Notes under the pieces: generated by a model | What the model was told of the DNA's origin: nothing | Seen by the model: the letters and a program-made list of their open reading frames with translations, nothing else | The model's database searches: none | Part shown: piece by piece, positions 11,101-56,175 of the stretch | How positions within the stretch are numbered: position 1 is the first letter of the stretch | How the letters are laid out: each line of letters opens with the position of its first letter | Source: Microglena sp. YARC | Lineage: Eukaryota > Chlorophyta > Chlorophyceae > Chlamydomonadales > Chlamydomonadaceae | Length of the DNA: 64,000 bases | NCBI GenBank assembly: GCA_022414725.1 | Contig: CM039463.1 | Coordinates: 56,272,594 to 56,336,593 of the forward strand | Direction: 5' to 3' | Position numbers and translations under genes: made by a program

Positions 11101-12327
11101 ATGTAAGTTAATTTCAAAACTTATTGATCCTCAATCTGATTGTTGATGGTGGTGGCAATCATGAACAGTCCAAGGGTAGCAAAAATCCAGCTAGGCATAA
11201 TTCTTGTCCACTCTGTTCTTATTATACCATGCATAGAAGGGGAAGGTGTCAAACTACAAGTCATCCATAATTGGCAACGCCTTTCATCGGATATTCAGGC
11301 CACCACTCCTAGATTCCTTTGTAAATTACTGGATGGTCTCCAATGCTTACTCAAGGACCACAGATTGCCACTGATGCACTTTTTTTGATCAGCATATTTG
11401 AGCCTTTAATTTGAGCAGCATATTTGAGCAGTTTATTTGAGCGGTTTAATTTAGCATTTTATTTGAGCACTTTATATGAGCAGTTTATTAAAGCAGTTTA
11501 TTTGAGCAGTATATTTGAGCAGCAGATTTGAGCAGTTTATCTGGGCAGCATATTTAATAATTTTATTTGAGCAGTTTATTTGAGCCGTACAATTTAGCAT
11601 TTAATTTGAGCAGTTTATTTGAGCAGTACATTTGATCAGTTTATTTGAGCAGTTTATTTGAGCAGTTTATTTGAGCAGTACATTTGAGCAGTTTATTTGA
11701 GCAGTTCATTTGAGCAGTTTATTTGAGCCTGAGGCTACAGTAATATGAACTTGAACTTGAACTTGGTTACATAGCTTTAAGCAGCAATTTGGCTGCTCGT
11801 CGTCTTCGGCAGATATTTTTATAAGAGAATATGAGAGGCCATATCCTTTTTTTCAGTTCAGAAAGCTTTTGTACAGCCTTATCTGTTTAGGCCTCGTCCA
11901 GGGACAGCGTTTGTACCTTTTGAGCCATTCAAGGCTATCTACGAACATAGATTGGGGTTCTTTATAGCAGCAATTGGGGCCAAAACGAGGTTAACAGCTA
12001 TTTATAGCAGAAAAACAAATATATGTGAGAGGCCAAGAGTAAAACTGTAGTGCATTAATTATACAGTAATATGAGAGGGGAGAAGAAAATCAGGAGGACA
12101 ATGTCCTGAGGACATAATTTTTTAAGTTTGCTGTGGAAAACTGGAAACCCACCCATTGAACCTGAGACAGAATCTATCCAGGACGCAGTATCTTTTCCAG
12201 ACTTGACTTGTTGAAGGAGCAAGCTTGCATCTTCGATTGCATTGCCTTCAGCAGAGTGCCCCAGGAGAGCCTGGCAAGCAATCACAATGAAGCCAAGTAG
12301 TAAATGCATGATCACTGTGGAACTCAT
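4356..12327 (-). CDS. Acid lipase family gene (alpha/beta hydrolase), 5' part, six exons
   Basis: Secreted or lysosomal-type triacylglycerol/steryl-ester lipase of the gastric/lysosomal acid lipase family. Six exons on the minus strand (L1 12162-12327, L2 10631-10740, L3 9858-9984, L4 8509-8587, L5 7000-7148, L6 4356-4522) join in one frame with matching phases to about 266 residues. L1 gives a signal peptide. L4 holds the family N-terminal motif [16 protein letters not shown]5 holds the oxyanion-hole region ILLVHG. L6 holds [16 protein letters not shown], which aligns with the family's conserved GYDVWLGNSRGNTWSR-type segment. The nucleophile elbow (GHSQG), acid and His residues lie in exons not found here and are expected left of position 1. 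The ~110 residues before the lipase motif are not recognised. It is divergently arranged with the lyase gene starting at 13571. Exon edges are surrounded by tandem copies of themselves. Confidence 0.85.
4536..5700 (-). repeat. Acceptor-edge copies of lipase exon L6 with microsatellites
   Basis: Four or five units upstream of L6 in gene direction. Each has the intron end, the ag acceptor and the first ~90 bp of L6 (near 4661-4752, 4909-5002, 5170-5261, shorter at 5470-5532 and 5660-5695). After each copy comes a (GT)n/(GGT)n tract. The coding text is nearly identical to the true exon, so these units are young. None has the second half of the exon. Confidence 0.85.
5288..5404. repeat. (TTGGG)n array
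   Basis: About 23 copies of a G-rich pentamer inside the L6 acceptor-edge array. It is internal, not a chromosome end, and could form G-quadruplexes on one strand. Confidence 0.95.
5874..6480 (-). repeat. Two partial copies of lipase exon L5, split by a SINE
   Basis: Two related ~200-bp units (5874-6085 and 6311-6480), each with a degenerate copy of the first half of exon L5 (minus strand CCCCCCATATTGTTG and flanks). The SINE at 6086-6298 sits between them. Unlike other arrays, these lie downstream of their exon although they hold its 5' half. They are not translatable throughout. Confidence 0.7.
6086..6298 (-). mobile_element. tRNA-derived SINE (SINE-1), full copy
   Basis: 213 bp, flanked by a perfect 12-bp target duplication ATGTAAGGATAA (6074-6085 and 6299-6310). 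On the minus strand it starts with a tRNA-like head: A-box-like TGGTCTAGTGGCATACC, then a B-box-like GGGGGTTCAATTTCCCC. It ends in GTTATCATTACCTT. It matches the copy at 22337-22548 along its length. Confidence 0.88.
6500..6655 (+). mobile_element. SINE-3-type short element, copy
   Basis: About 155 bp related to 7708-7860 and 43117-43260. Shared blocks are cacgaactcagggcccccg, the cagttcatcag region, gttgggcaag, and the final ggcctacccctgg-ctgtaac. Boundaries are approximate. Confidence 0.65.
6656..6999. other. AT-rich intron sequence, no gene seen
   Basis: TA- and CA-rich low-complexity sequence (6840-6985) with a short fragment of the SINE-3 family near 6770-6826 (gggcaagtccctttagcc). No exon signal. 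Confidence 0.6.
7000..7148 (-). CDS. Lipase exon L5
   Basis: 149 nt. Acceptor tttacag, donor gtgcgt. Encodes the end of the split Arg, then [13 protein letters not shown]...[19 protein letters not shown]...FILADR and a split Gly. RIPYG and the HG oxyanion-hole motif are typical of the acid lipase family. Phase joins L4 (AG|G) and L6 (G|GT). Confidence 0.92.
7149..7384. other. Intron 4 sequence with dispersed repeats
   Basis: Short repeated phrases (catccagaggttga, ggggaattataatgaaaat) recur several times to about 8040. The piece 7341-7384 belongs to the same dispersed repeat as 2567-2640. No gene seen. Confidence 0.5.
7385..7579 (+). mobile_element. hAT-like MITE, copy 1
   Basis: 195 bp with 13-bp terminal inverted repeats (CAGGGTACTTCCA at both ends). 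Flanks GAACCTTC and GAACCGTT are an imperfect 8-bp duplication (two mismatches). The interior is rich in AGCGC/GCGCT. It is inserted in an older dispersed repeat. No transposase. Confidence 0.85.
7708..7860 (+). mobile_element. SINE-3-type short element with target duplication
   Basis: 153 bp between perfect 9-bp duplications CAAGAGGTT (7699-7707 and 7861-7869). Ends in ctgtaacatacata. No tRNA-like head was recognised, so the class is unclear. Confidence 0.7.
7861..8371. other. Intron 4, dispersed repeats, no gene seen
   Basis: Repeated aaattgaaaattga-type phrases, then a segment near 8145-8190 (tttcaccccagga...gaggattcag) that resembles 13176-13225 upstream of the lyase gene. Probably another low-copy dispersed repeat. 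Confidence 0.45.
8372..8485. repeat. (ATCC)n microsatellite
   Basis: About 13 uninterrupted copies of CATC to 8422, then imperfect copies. On the opposite strand it reads as a false Met-Asp-Gly-Trp repeat. Confidence 0.95.
8509..8587 (-). CDS. Lipase exon L4
   Basis: 79 nt. Acceptor cccctgacag, donor gtgaat. Encodes a split Gly, then [20 protein letters not shown] and KLTNF plus a split Arg. This is the start of the conserved N-terminal region of the acid lipase family (Pfam partial alpha/beta-hydrolase lipase region). Confidence 0.93.
8735..9145 (-). repeat. Acceptor-edge copies of lipase exon L4 plus TTGGG/GGGCT tracts
   Basis: A long copy at about 8740-8822 keeps the acceptor and 20 or so codons ([12 protein letters not shown]...ITPD) but has lost the donor. 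Shorter remnants with gatcattcctgtcagatgg are near 8880 and 9100. Between them are (GGGTT)n and (GGGCT)n tracts. The copies lie upstream of L4 in gene direction. Confidence 0.75.
9146..9385. other. Intron 3 sequence, no gene seen
   Basis: An AT-rich stretch with minus-strand open frame ([18 protein letters not shown]) that I do not recognise. Near 9335-9385 there is a short fragment like the end of the hairpin element family (ctgggggctcccgc). Confidence 0.4.
9386..9857 (-). repeat. Donor-edge copies of lipase exon L3
   Basis: Three units of about 140 bp, each with minus-strand AAGATCAATGATATGGAAGG (the last bases of L3 plus its donor) next to a segment reading agcaatttggctgct on the plus strand. 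They lie downstream of L3. A run of C's interrupts at 9767-9791. Confidence 0.75.
9858..9984 (-). CDS. Lipase exon L3
   Basis: 127 nt, chosen because both phases fit: acceptor ggttcag gives phase 0 after L2, and GAAG|gtgtgg leaves one base that makes Gly with L4. Encodes [14 protein letters not shown]...[18 protein letters not shown]. This region has no recognised homology; it is the variable stretch between signal peptide and lipase core. Confidence 0.72.
9985..10188. other. Intron 2, no gene seen
   Basis: Short unique-looking sequence next to a MITE. Confidence 0.4.
10189..10383 (+). mobile_element. hAT-like MITE, copy 2
   Basis: 195 bp with TIRs CAGTGTACTTCAAA and (reversed) CAGGGTAATTCAAA, flanked by a perfect 8-bp duplication CTCTGCAG (10181-10188 and 10384-10391). 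Inside it is closely related to the copy at 51598-51791. Confidence 0.93.
10384..10630. other. Intron 2 sequence with SINE-1 fragment
   Basis: A short SINE-1 tail fragment (gcctggaggggcgtggtgttaa) at about 10480-10530. Otherwise nothing recognised. Confidence 0.5.
10631..10740 (-). CDS. Lipase exon L2
   Basis: 110 nt with acceptor tttttgaag and donor gtaaat. Read in phase with L1 (G|AT gives Asp) it encodes [20 protein letters not shown] and [16 protein letters not shown], an Ala-rich then acidic low-complexity segment. It joins L3 in phase 0. Assignment rests on splice sites and frame rather than homology. Confidence 0.68.
10786..11389. repeat. Short imperfect repeats in intron 1
   Basis: Repeats of a ~36-bp phrase (ccaggtgcatttatgtatgttc) and ggtcaggtca (10786-10935), then a SINE-3 fragment in reverse at 10936-10997. 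11000-11389 shows nothing I recognise. Confidence 0.6.
11390..11735. repeat. 13-bp array (tttatttgagcag)
   Basis: About 24 imperfect copies of a 13-16 bp unit, AT-rich, in lipase intron 1. Confidence 0.9.
11736..12161. other. Lipase intron 1, 5' part
   Basis: No gene. Near 11765-11815 is a copy of the agcagcaatttggctgct phrase also seen in the L3 edge array. Confidence 0.5.
12162..12327 (-). CDS. Lipase exon L1 with signal peptide
   Basis: 166 nt. The start is the first ATG of an open frame (12327); a second in-frame Met follows six codons later. Residues 5-23 ([19 protein letters not shown]) form a hydrophobic core followed by HSAEG, a good signal-peptidase site. The rest ([18 protein letters not shown]) is polar. 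Donor CTCAG|gttcaa leaves one base that completes Asp with L2. A minus-strand gene with a secretory N-terminus fits an acid lipase. Confidence 0.75.
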
Positions 12328-13570
12328 TGATTCATTCAAACACCCTGATGGATTTGTTTTTTAAATACCAAGAAGCAGCAGATATCTAGCAAGACTTATA
12401 GCAAGAGGTGTGGATATCTAGCAAGATATCTGGCAAGAGCTGAAGTAAAAAGCTGAGGCAAGGAATATTGCAGGAGGATCTGTTGCTAAGAGAACTTGGG
12501 TTCCTGAGAAATGTTGGGGGACTTGCAGCTCAAGCTCAAGCTCAAGGGAATATAGAAGGATAGCTTTAATGGTAAGGGGTTCTTTTTACCTTTGACTTGC
12601 TGCTCGAAAAATGCTTTTTGAAAGCTGCCTCACTGGGGTAAGGCCGAATCGATCGGGTCGGCCGAGTCCGGGATCAAGTCGATCGCCATGACGCACGAAA
12701 ACCAATTTCCGAGGATATTACGCGAAGCGTGGACATCGTGTTGTCAAATAGCTGGCTGGCCCGGGGTCCCAAATTTCATGGTTTTAGCTGGTTACAGTCA
12801 TAATTATGTGACAGTTGTGGTGGTTATGCTTTTATTTTATTTTATTTATTTTGCGCGATTCTTAAAATTACCTGGTTTAAAAAAGACGTATTTTAATGTA
12901 ATTGTACGGTTAACAGCTATCGTAAATCCCGCGAGGAGCGGGGACCATCCCATGGGCATAAAACGAAACTCCGAATTGCATTAAGGTTGGCGCTCCTTTC
13001 TCCTTGCTTGATAATTTTGAGGTGCGCATTGACAGGGTAGGAGTGGAGTCCTATACCACTCCACATGGCGTCACTCTCAGCAGGATCGCAAAGACCGACA
13101 AACTGCACACACGGGAGTGCTTTCAATTTTATTTTTATCTTCACCAAATAAGAATAGTTGTTTATACAGAAGATTTTCACCCCAGGATGTGGGACCCCGT
13201 CCACAAGACAGCGCCTAACGAGGATTCAGAAAGAAAGGCGGGGTTCAGATGCTAGTGTACCACTTCCCTGGGCAACATCAATAGACTGCTCACACAGGGG
13301 GATCCCTCACCCACGCCCGCACCCGCCCTCACCCGCCCACCTGACGTCACCCTCAGAGGGGTCACCCTTACCCTGACGTGCACGGCTTCTGGGAGCTTCT
13401 TTGTCAGCAGATCACCACGCCACATCAGAGCACCCCTAAAAAGAGCCCTACTACCTCACAATCCTTATTTCCAATCCCTCGTTATATTTCTCAACACACA
13501 CGCCCCGCACTCGTTACATCGCTACGCTACCAACCTACAAACCAATCGTAATCGCACTTCGATCAAGAAT
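12328..13570. promoter_or_regulatory. Divergent intergenic region between lipase and lyase genes
   Basis: About 1.24 kb between the two start codons should hold both promoters and 5' UTRs. The right third (13290-13520) is C-rich with ACGT-type sites. The part 12640-12760 is CpG-rich (cgatcgggtcggccgag). No TATA box can be assigned with confidence. Confidence 0.55.
13342..13349. promoter_or_regulatory. TGACGTCA palindrome (bZIP/CRE-type)
   Basis: A perfect 8-bp TGACGTCA palindrome about 222-229 bp upstream of the lyase start, with a second TGACGTG at 13374-13380. Such ACGT cores are classic bZIP binding sites. Function here is inferred from position only. Confidence 0.4.
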
Positions 13571-50470
<36,900 letters not shown>

Positions 50471-51200
50471 GTCTAGTATAATTATTATTTAAGCCCCTTG
50501 GGAATGCCGAAGTTAAGTATGATTCTTACTTCAGCTTCTTGAGAATGCCAAGGTAAAGTAGAATCTTTCTTAAGCTGCTTGAGAATGCCGAAGTTAAGTA
50601 GAATTATTACTTCAGCTCCTTGAGAATGCCGAAGTTAAGTACAATTTTTTACTTCAGCAGTGGTGTTGACAGGTTTAGGGTTTTTAACCCTAAACCGTAG
50701 AATCCAAGTGTTCTTTGAGATTGCCTGAGTAGAGTATAATTCTTACTTCAGCAGTGGTGTCGACTAGATCCAGGTGTTCCTTGAGAATGCCTAAGTCTAG
50801 TAGATTTATTATTTAAGCCCCTTGGGAATGCCGAAGTTAAGTACAATTCTTACCTGGGCTCCTTAAGAATGCTTCAGTGAAGTACAATTCTTACTTCGGC
50901 AGTGGTGTTTACAAGATCCAAGTGTTCCTTGGGGATGCCGAAGTTAAGTAGAATTTTTATTCTAGCAGCGGTGTTGACAAGATCAAGGTGTTCCTTGAGA
51001 ATACCTAAGTTTAGTATAATTCTTACTCAAGCAGTGGTGTTGACAAGATGAAGGTGTTCCTTGAAAATAACTAAGTTGAGTATAATCCTTACTTAAGCAG
51101 TGGTGTCGACAAGGTCAGGGTGTTCCTTGAGACTACCTAAGTTGAGTACAATTCTTACTTAAGCAGTGGTGTTGATAAGGTCAGGGTGTTCCTTGATAAT
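50471..51200 (+). repeat. Tandem copies of the lyase terminal exon end
   Basis: About twelve imperfect units of 55-75 bp with cttacttcagcagtggtgttgacaag / atccaggtgttccttgagaatgcc, i.e. the last ~50 bp of P11 including the stop region and the following bases. They would be in the 3' UTR or just beyond. Confidence 0.9.
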
Positions 51201-51597
51201 TAGACAGTTTGAAGACTTGTCCACGTCCGATTTGCGAGCTTGAGCCATGTTATCAAATTCAAACTAGAGTACTGCGGTATTGCCTTGCATACATGGCCGC
51301 ATTTCTTTATCGCTTGTACCCTGTGATTGTGAGGATGGTTGGGAGCAGGGTTGTTCGGGAAGCTTTGTCTTGCATTGCGTCTGTGAAGGGTCCATTGCGT
51401 CGTGAGACGCAACGTGGGGAGCATCTACGGCAATAATGATGATACTATTTATTTATTTTGCCCTTGCGAGGAATCATGGATTCTCAAGAGGTTTGTTTAT
51501 TTGATCAGAATGCTTTGTTTTGAATTGTTCATATTACTGGTGAAGATGGCGAGAAGTTCAAGTTAGATATGGCGCCGCCCAGGCTCGAACCCTGGAC
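51201..51597. other. Downstream region, no gene seen
   Basis: A fragment near 51560-51597 plus 51792-51830, read on the minus strand without the MITE, resembles a tRNA 3' half (T-arm ccagggttcgagcctgg), probably a SINE or tRNA-like remnant. Confidence 0.4.
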
Positions 51598-51791
51598 CAG
51601 GGTACTTCAAATGGCCAAATTGGCCAGCGCTTTAGAGCATTTGAAAACAATAAACTGCTCTTTGTAGCGCAAAAAGCACAAAGATTGCTTGCAGCGCCCA
51701 CGAGGGGTTGCAAAAAACTGCGCTTAAAGCGCAGAGGGGGTCAAAAAATCAGCGCTCAAAAGCGCAAAAGCGCGCGTTTTGAATTACCCTG
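51598..51791 (+). mobile_element. hAT-like MITE, copy 4
   Basis: 194 bp. TIRs CAGGGTACTTCAAA and (reversed) CAGGGTAATTCAAA; perfect 8-bp duplication CCCTGGAC (51590-51597 and 51792-51799). Best-preserved copy. Confidence 0.95.
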
Positions 51792-53343
51792 CCCTGGACC
51801 TCCTGCCGAGTGCCGACTCACATGAGAGCCTGTTCTATTGATTGTGTGCTTTTATATATGTACGGAGCTGCCTCTGCTTTTCCATGAATGCATGAAGAGA
51901 TTGATTCAAATTAAAGGACTTATGACCTGTTATCTGGGGAAGACGGCGATCAGCCAAGTTGCTGGCTGGAGCCATGCAACCAACGACAAGGGAAGGGTTG
52001 GTCTTCCACTGAGCAAATTTCTAAGGGCTCTTGTCAAGGGAGGGGGCAAGAAAAAAGATTTCGTACCGCATGTTCGATATGGATAGAAAACCTCGAGCAA
52101 TAGTCGATACAAAAAAATCAAGTCGATACACCCACGGACGGCCGAGATAGAGTGGGGGGGGGGGGGGAGGAGGAGGAGGGTTGGACAGTTTTCCCAACTT
52201 TATTTGTACTTCGTGTAACTGTCTTGCCAGTGCGAATTTTCGAGCATTAAGTGCACCATCGAAAAGGGCTCGATGAGACGAGTACGAATCTGCAATCGTT
52301 AGTCGGTTACACCCAGTGTGTAATTGGTGGGTGCCCAGGAAGACACATCCAGGCTGGATGCCAGGCTGGACATCACCTACACCTTCGCGCCCAGCGTCGC
52401 ACGAGCGGCAGTTAGGCCGAAAAACGCGCGCGCGCAATGCGTTCGTTTGCGCATTCTGAATTATGGGTGGGTGATCAGGGGGGGAAAAAACAATCCACGG
52501 TCCAGAGCTGTCCCTGTCTTGTAGTTACCAGGGAAGTAACTCTGTGTCTGAGAGCCTCACAATTTAAATATCTCATGGTTTCACCACTTCGTTCTCTCAC
52601 TGACTCACTGAGTCTCACTCTATCTAAAGCAAGCGAGTAAGGAACTGTCAAAAATACCCAACGAGTCATGTAGTACCCTGCCTGCTACTACCACTACTAC
52701 AACTACTACCAAAACTACTACTTATAATACAAATGCTGTCAATAACATTGCTCAAAATGACAGCCGCCTCGCAATCCATTTAAAGTCTTATAGTCAGTTA
52801 CATCAGGACCAGCAGATATATTGATGCAAGCATTTAGGTTGATCCCATTAGTCACGAGCAACCACAGAAAGGTATATAGCAAGGATGCCTCTTTATATAT
52901 GAAGGGCGCCTGAAGGCGCGTCCCGAATGAAATGAAATTGATTCCGAATTCAATTGATTTTAATTGACTTTAATTTTAATTTATTTATTCAATGTTGTGT
53001 TATTTAATTCGATTTTATTTCATTCAATTGAATTTAATCAACGTGCTTTGAATGCATTTACCATTTTTATGAATTCGTATCGGATTTAATTTAATTTAAT
53101 TTTTGATTTTAATTGATTATAATTTATATATAGCAATGATGCCTCTTTTGCATAACATTGATAGTCCCTTTAGCCAAATTGGCCACCTCTGGACTATGAC
53201 AACATACATACAAAGGTGACAACGACATGTATCAAGTGATAAGTGTATTAAAAGACGTTGGATTGGAATGTTATATGGTATTTCAGCCAAGTCGGGGCTG
53301 CTCAGTGCTCACCGTTTTCCAATTCCAAGTCCTCCCGTGTGCT
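51792..53343. other. Intergenic, no gene seen
   Basis: A copy of the agttgctggctggagccatgcaacca phrase (51955), a poly-G run (52155-52168), CG-rich 52380-52440, AT-rich aattgaattt repeats (52930-53120), and a SINE-3 tail fragment (53163-53211). No exon recognised on either strand. Confidence 0.5.
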
Positions 53344-53597
53344 ACATTACATTACATTACATTACATTACATTACATTACATTACATTACATTACATTAC
53401 ATTACATTACATTACATTACATTACATTACATTACATTACATTACATTACATTACATTACATTACATTACATTACATTACATTGCATTACATTACATTAC
53501 ATTACATTACATTACATTACATTACATTACATTACATTACATTACATTACATTACATTACATTACATTACATTACATTACATTACATTACATTACAT
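53344..53597. repeat. (ACATT)n pentamer array
   Basis: About 50 perfect copies with one substitution (attgc near 53481). Confidence 0.98.
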
Positions 53598-54794
53598 GTT
53601 AAAGTCTACTTGACATCGCGAGGGTGTATGAGACTCTGAGCTTTAAACAAAAAGAAAAAGCACCCACAACGCAAAACAAAACCATTACATCAGGGGGGTG
53701 TCGAGGATATATATAGAAGTATAAACTCTGTTACATTGAGATAAACCAGGGAGCATACGAAGCGAATGGGACTACGTTGAATTGTCACGTACAGGCCATA
53801 GTTGACCCAAGACAAACCCTCTCCACGATATCCGGGGGGGATTATTGAGCTACACCAGCACCGGCAGACGGTGCTCCGAGCCCAGCTTGGTGATTTTCGG
53901 GCCCTTCTCTAGCATCCTAGCTGCAGCCTCCTCAGTGCTCCTCAGTATTACTGCAAGCCAGGTTACTACTAAGCTTTAGCTTCCAGAGTATTATCTCGTG
54001 AGGACTATTACAGGGAGTAGGCGAAGGTGCTACGTTTACAATCGTGATAGCATGCCAGTCGGCAAGCTAGGTATAAGAAGGGAAAGGGCGACAGTACCTC
54101 AGGGTACTGCCGCCGGTAGGTGCCGGCCCTAACGGGTGGAGGCCCTACTATGGAAGCTTCCAGGCGGAAGGCTTGGTGCCCCAAGACACTCTAGCTGAGC
54201 CGTGAGAACCGGTCAATAACATCCCCCCCAATTCCTGGTATTCTTGATATACAATAATTCCTGGAATTAGGAGGTTCTAGGGGAGCGAGGCTAGAGTGAA
54301 AAATAGACATCTGGTACATATGGTAGCACAAGGAGAAAGGCTTCTGACTGGCCATACTGAGTCAAAGAGGGATGCTTGGATTGTAAAGCATGTGCAAGTA
54401 CACTCAGAGGAGACCAGGGGCCAGTGGTAGTACAGGTCATCTATGATCAAAATAGGACTGGATTCCAGCTTATGGAGCTGCCAGGAAGGTGCAGCCAATG
54501 TTCAGGCATAGGAGAAGCTGGGTGGCGATCAGGTGTTTGGCCATATAAGACAAAACATCTTTTAAGGTAGACATCCCCCGCAGGGGCATAACTGTCAGTC
54601 TGTGGGAAGGACATTATGAGGTACTTCCATTATCATCTATAAAGTGGTGCTTGGTCTGGTGGTTAGGTAGTAACCGTTCCAATGGCCGGGGCACCTATGT
54701 GGTGAAGTCAGTATCAATCTAGGAGCACAAGTCTGGATATTCCCCCCTATGATAAGGTATTTATCATGCAAATAGATCTTGTGCCAGTGCCACA
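53598..54794. other. Probable noncoding/LTR-side region of the gag-only element
   Basis: Contains a tight inverted repeat ggcagtacc-tcagg-gtactgcc near 54090-54115 and no good coding frame. By position it could be the 3' untranslated/LTR part of the minus-strand element, but a matching second LTR was not found. Confidence 0.35.
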
Positions 54795-56156
54795 TTATGC
54801 TGGGTCTTCTGGGTCCTCTGCTTGGGTGGCTGGGACATATGGCACTTGGTAGAATCCATCTTGCTTGAGCCTTTTGGTGATGCACTGGTGGAAGTCATCC
54901 CACAGGTCAGGAGTAGGACGGGGGTGGAACTCAGGTGGGAACATGTTGAGGATGAAATAGTCTTGGTGGTTCCATGGAAGGATGATCTCATCAATATAGA
55001 TGAGAAATGGACTGGGTTCATTATCAACCCTGATCTGGTGGGATTGTAGGAGTATGCCAGGCTGTCTGTGAGTTGCAATGGAGTATGCATTGACAAGGGC
55101 AGCTTGGAGACAGATGGTCCATTTGAGTTGGTCCTTGATGTGTGGGGAGCAGGTGTCATACTGGTGGACTAGAGTGGCCAAACTTTTTGTGTGCAGATGG
55201 AGGGGGGCAATGATGGTTGCTGGGTGTTTGGGCATGTCTGTTGTGGACCAGATAGAATTGGGGAGGGATCTGATGGATGGGTATAGTGCAAAAAATGCTG
55301 TGATGAGCTGGTACATGGGGGCTCTGGACATGTTGAACAGGAGTTGAGGTGGGACGGTGGATTGTTGGCATATGTTTTCCAGGATGGTGATAAGTTCACC
55401 TAGTGGGTAGTGTCCTGGGTGAGTTCCTACTAGGGACTGGAAGCTGAGCCTACATGCATTACTGTTGTTAGGGATGTCCTCAGGTTCAAAGTCATCTGGT
55501 GAGGAGGGGGGGGGAGGGTGGAAGTCTGTGATGCCAACTGGTTTGTAGACGGTTTGTGCACTGTTTCTTGCTGGGAGAGGTTTGGCAGGCGTTACTGGGT
55601 TCTGGGGCAGGGTAGGGGATGCATTGTTGGTTTGCATGGCAATGATGACACTGTGGTACATGTGGGTTAGGGTGGCATGCATCTTAGTCAGGTGGCCAAG
55701 AATTTTGGTTGCATCTGCATTTGTCTTCTTAGTTGTTGATCTAGTTTTTCTGGTTGGGACACCGGTTTGGGGTGGAGGAAAGGTGTAGCCAGCTGCTTTG
55801 CAACATTCTGCCCATGTACTTGGCAGGTCCTGGACTGTTGGCCAGTCTAGGGGCTCTGGTGGGAATCCTGGGGGTGCTTGCAGGATTTTGTTAGTAGCAG
55901 TGGATGTTGCAGGGGTAGTGAGTTGGTCCAGACAACTTTGAATGAAACCAGGGAGGTCATCCAGGGGTGGTGCCTGTGGGTGGGGAATAGGGATAGGGAT
56001 TTTGGGTGCTCTAAATGCAAGGTTGGTTGTAGGGCTAGAGCAGACAGTTGAGGTGTGGCCATATCCACCACAGTTCCAGCATGTAACGGGGCTGTGGGTA
56101 TTGTCTAAGGATTTTCTCTCTCGTCTGGTGAGGTAGGCGTATGCTTCTTTTGACAT
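54795..56156 (-). CDS. ORF2 of gag-only element, zinc-knuckle protein
   Basis: 453 residues. Starts after the proline array of ORF1. Near residue 25 it has a CCHC zinc knuckle (CWNCGGYGHTSTVC), then Pro-rich spacer, TRKTRSTTKK basic patch and a ~200-residue hydrophobic/aromatic C-terminal part (e.g. LIYIDEIILPWNHQDYFILN). I do not recognise a protease, integrase or RT. Its frame is shifted relative to ORF1. It may be a structural (nucleocapsid-like) protein of a non-autonomous retroelement. Confidence 0.6.
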   Translation of the reverse strand: MSKEAYAYLTRRERKSLDNTHSPVTCWNCGGYGHTSTVCSSPTTNLAFRAPKIPIPIPHPQAPPLDDLPGFIQSCLDQLTTPATSTATNKILQAPPGFPPEPLDWPTVQDLPSTWAECCKAAGYTFPPPQTGVPTRKTRSTTKKTNADATKILGHLTKMHATLTHMYHSVIIAMQTNNASPTLPQNPVTPAKPLPARNSAQTVYKPVGITDFHPPPPSSPDDFEPEDIPNNSNACRLSFQSLVGTHPGHYPLGELITILENICQQSTVPPQLLFNMSRAPMYQLITAFFALYPSIRSLPNSIWSTTDMPKHPATIIAPLHLHTKSLATLVHQYDTCSPHIKDQLKWTICLQAALVNAYSIATHRQPGILLQSHQIRVDNEPSPFLIYIDEIILPWNHQDYFILNMFPPEFHPRPTPDLWDDFHQCITKRLKQDGFYQVPYVPATQAEDPEDPA

Positions 56157-56175
56157 GTTAGTTTGGGGGTTATGA

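Noticed and set aside
53258..53639. Repeat protein from ACATT array
   Set aside because: Pentamer repeat read in three frames gives the same false peptide.
54795..56156. Ordinary host gene encoding a zinc-finger protein
   Set aside because: Adjacent gag/knuckle/protease-like ORF on the same strand and neighbouring retroelements make a retroelement origin more likely, though not proven.
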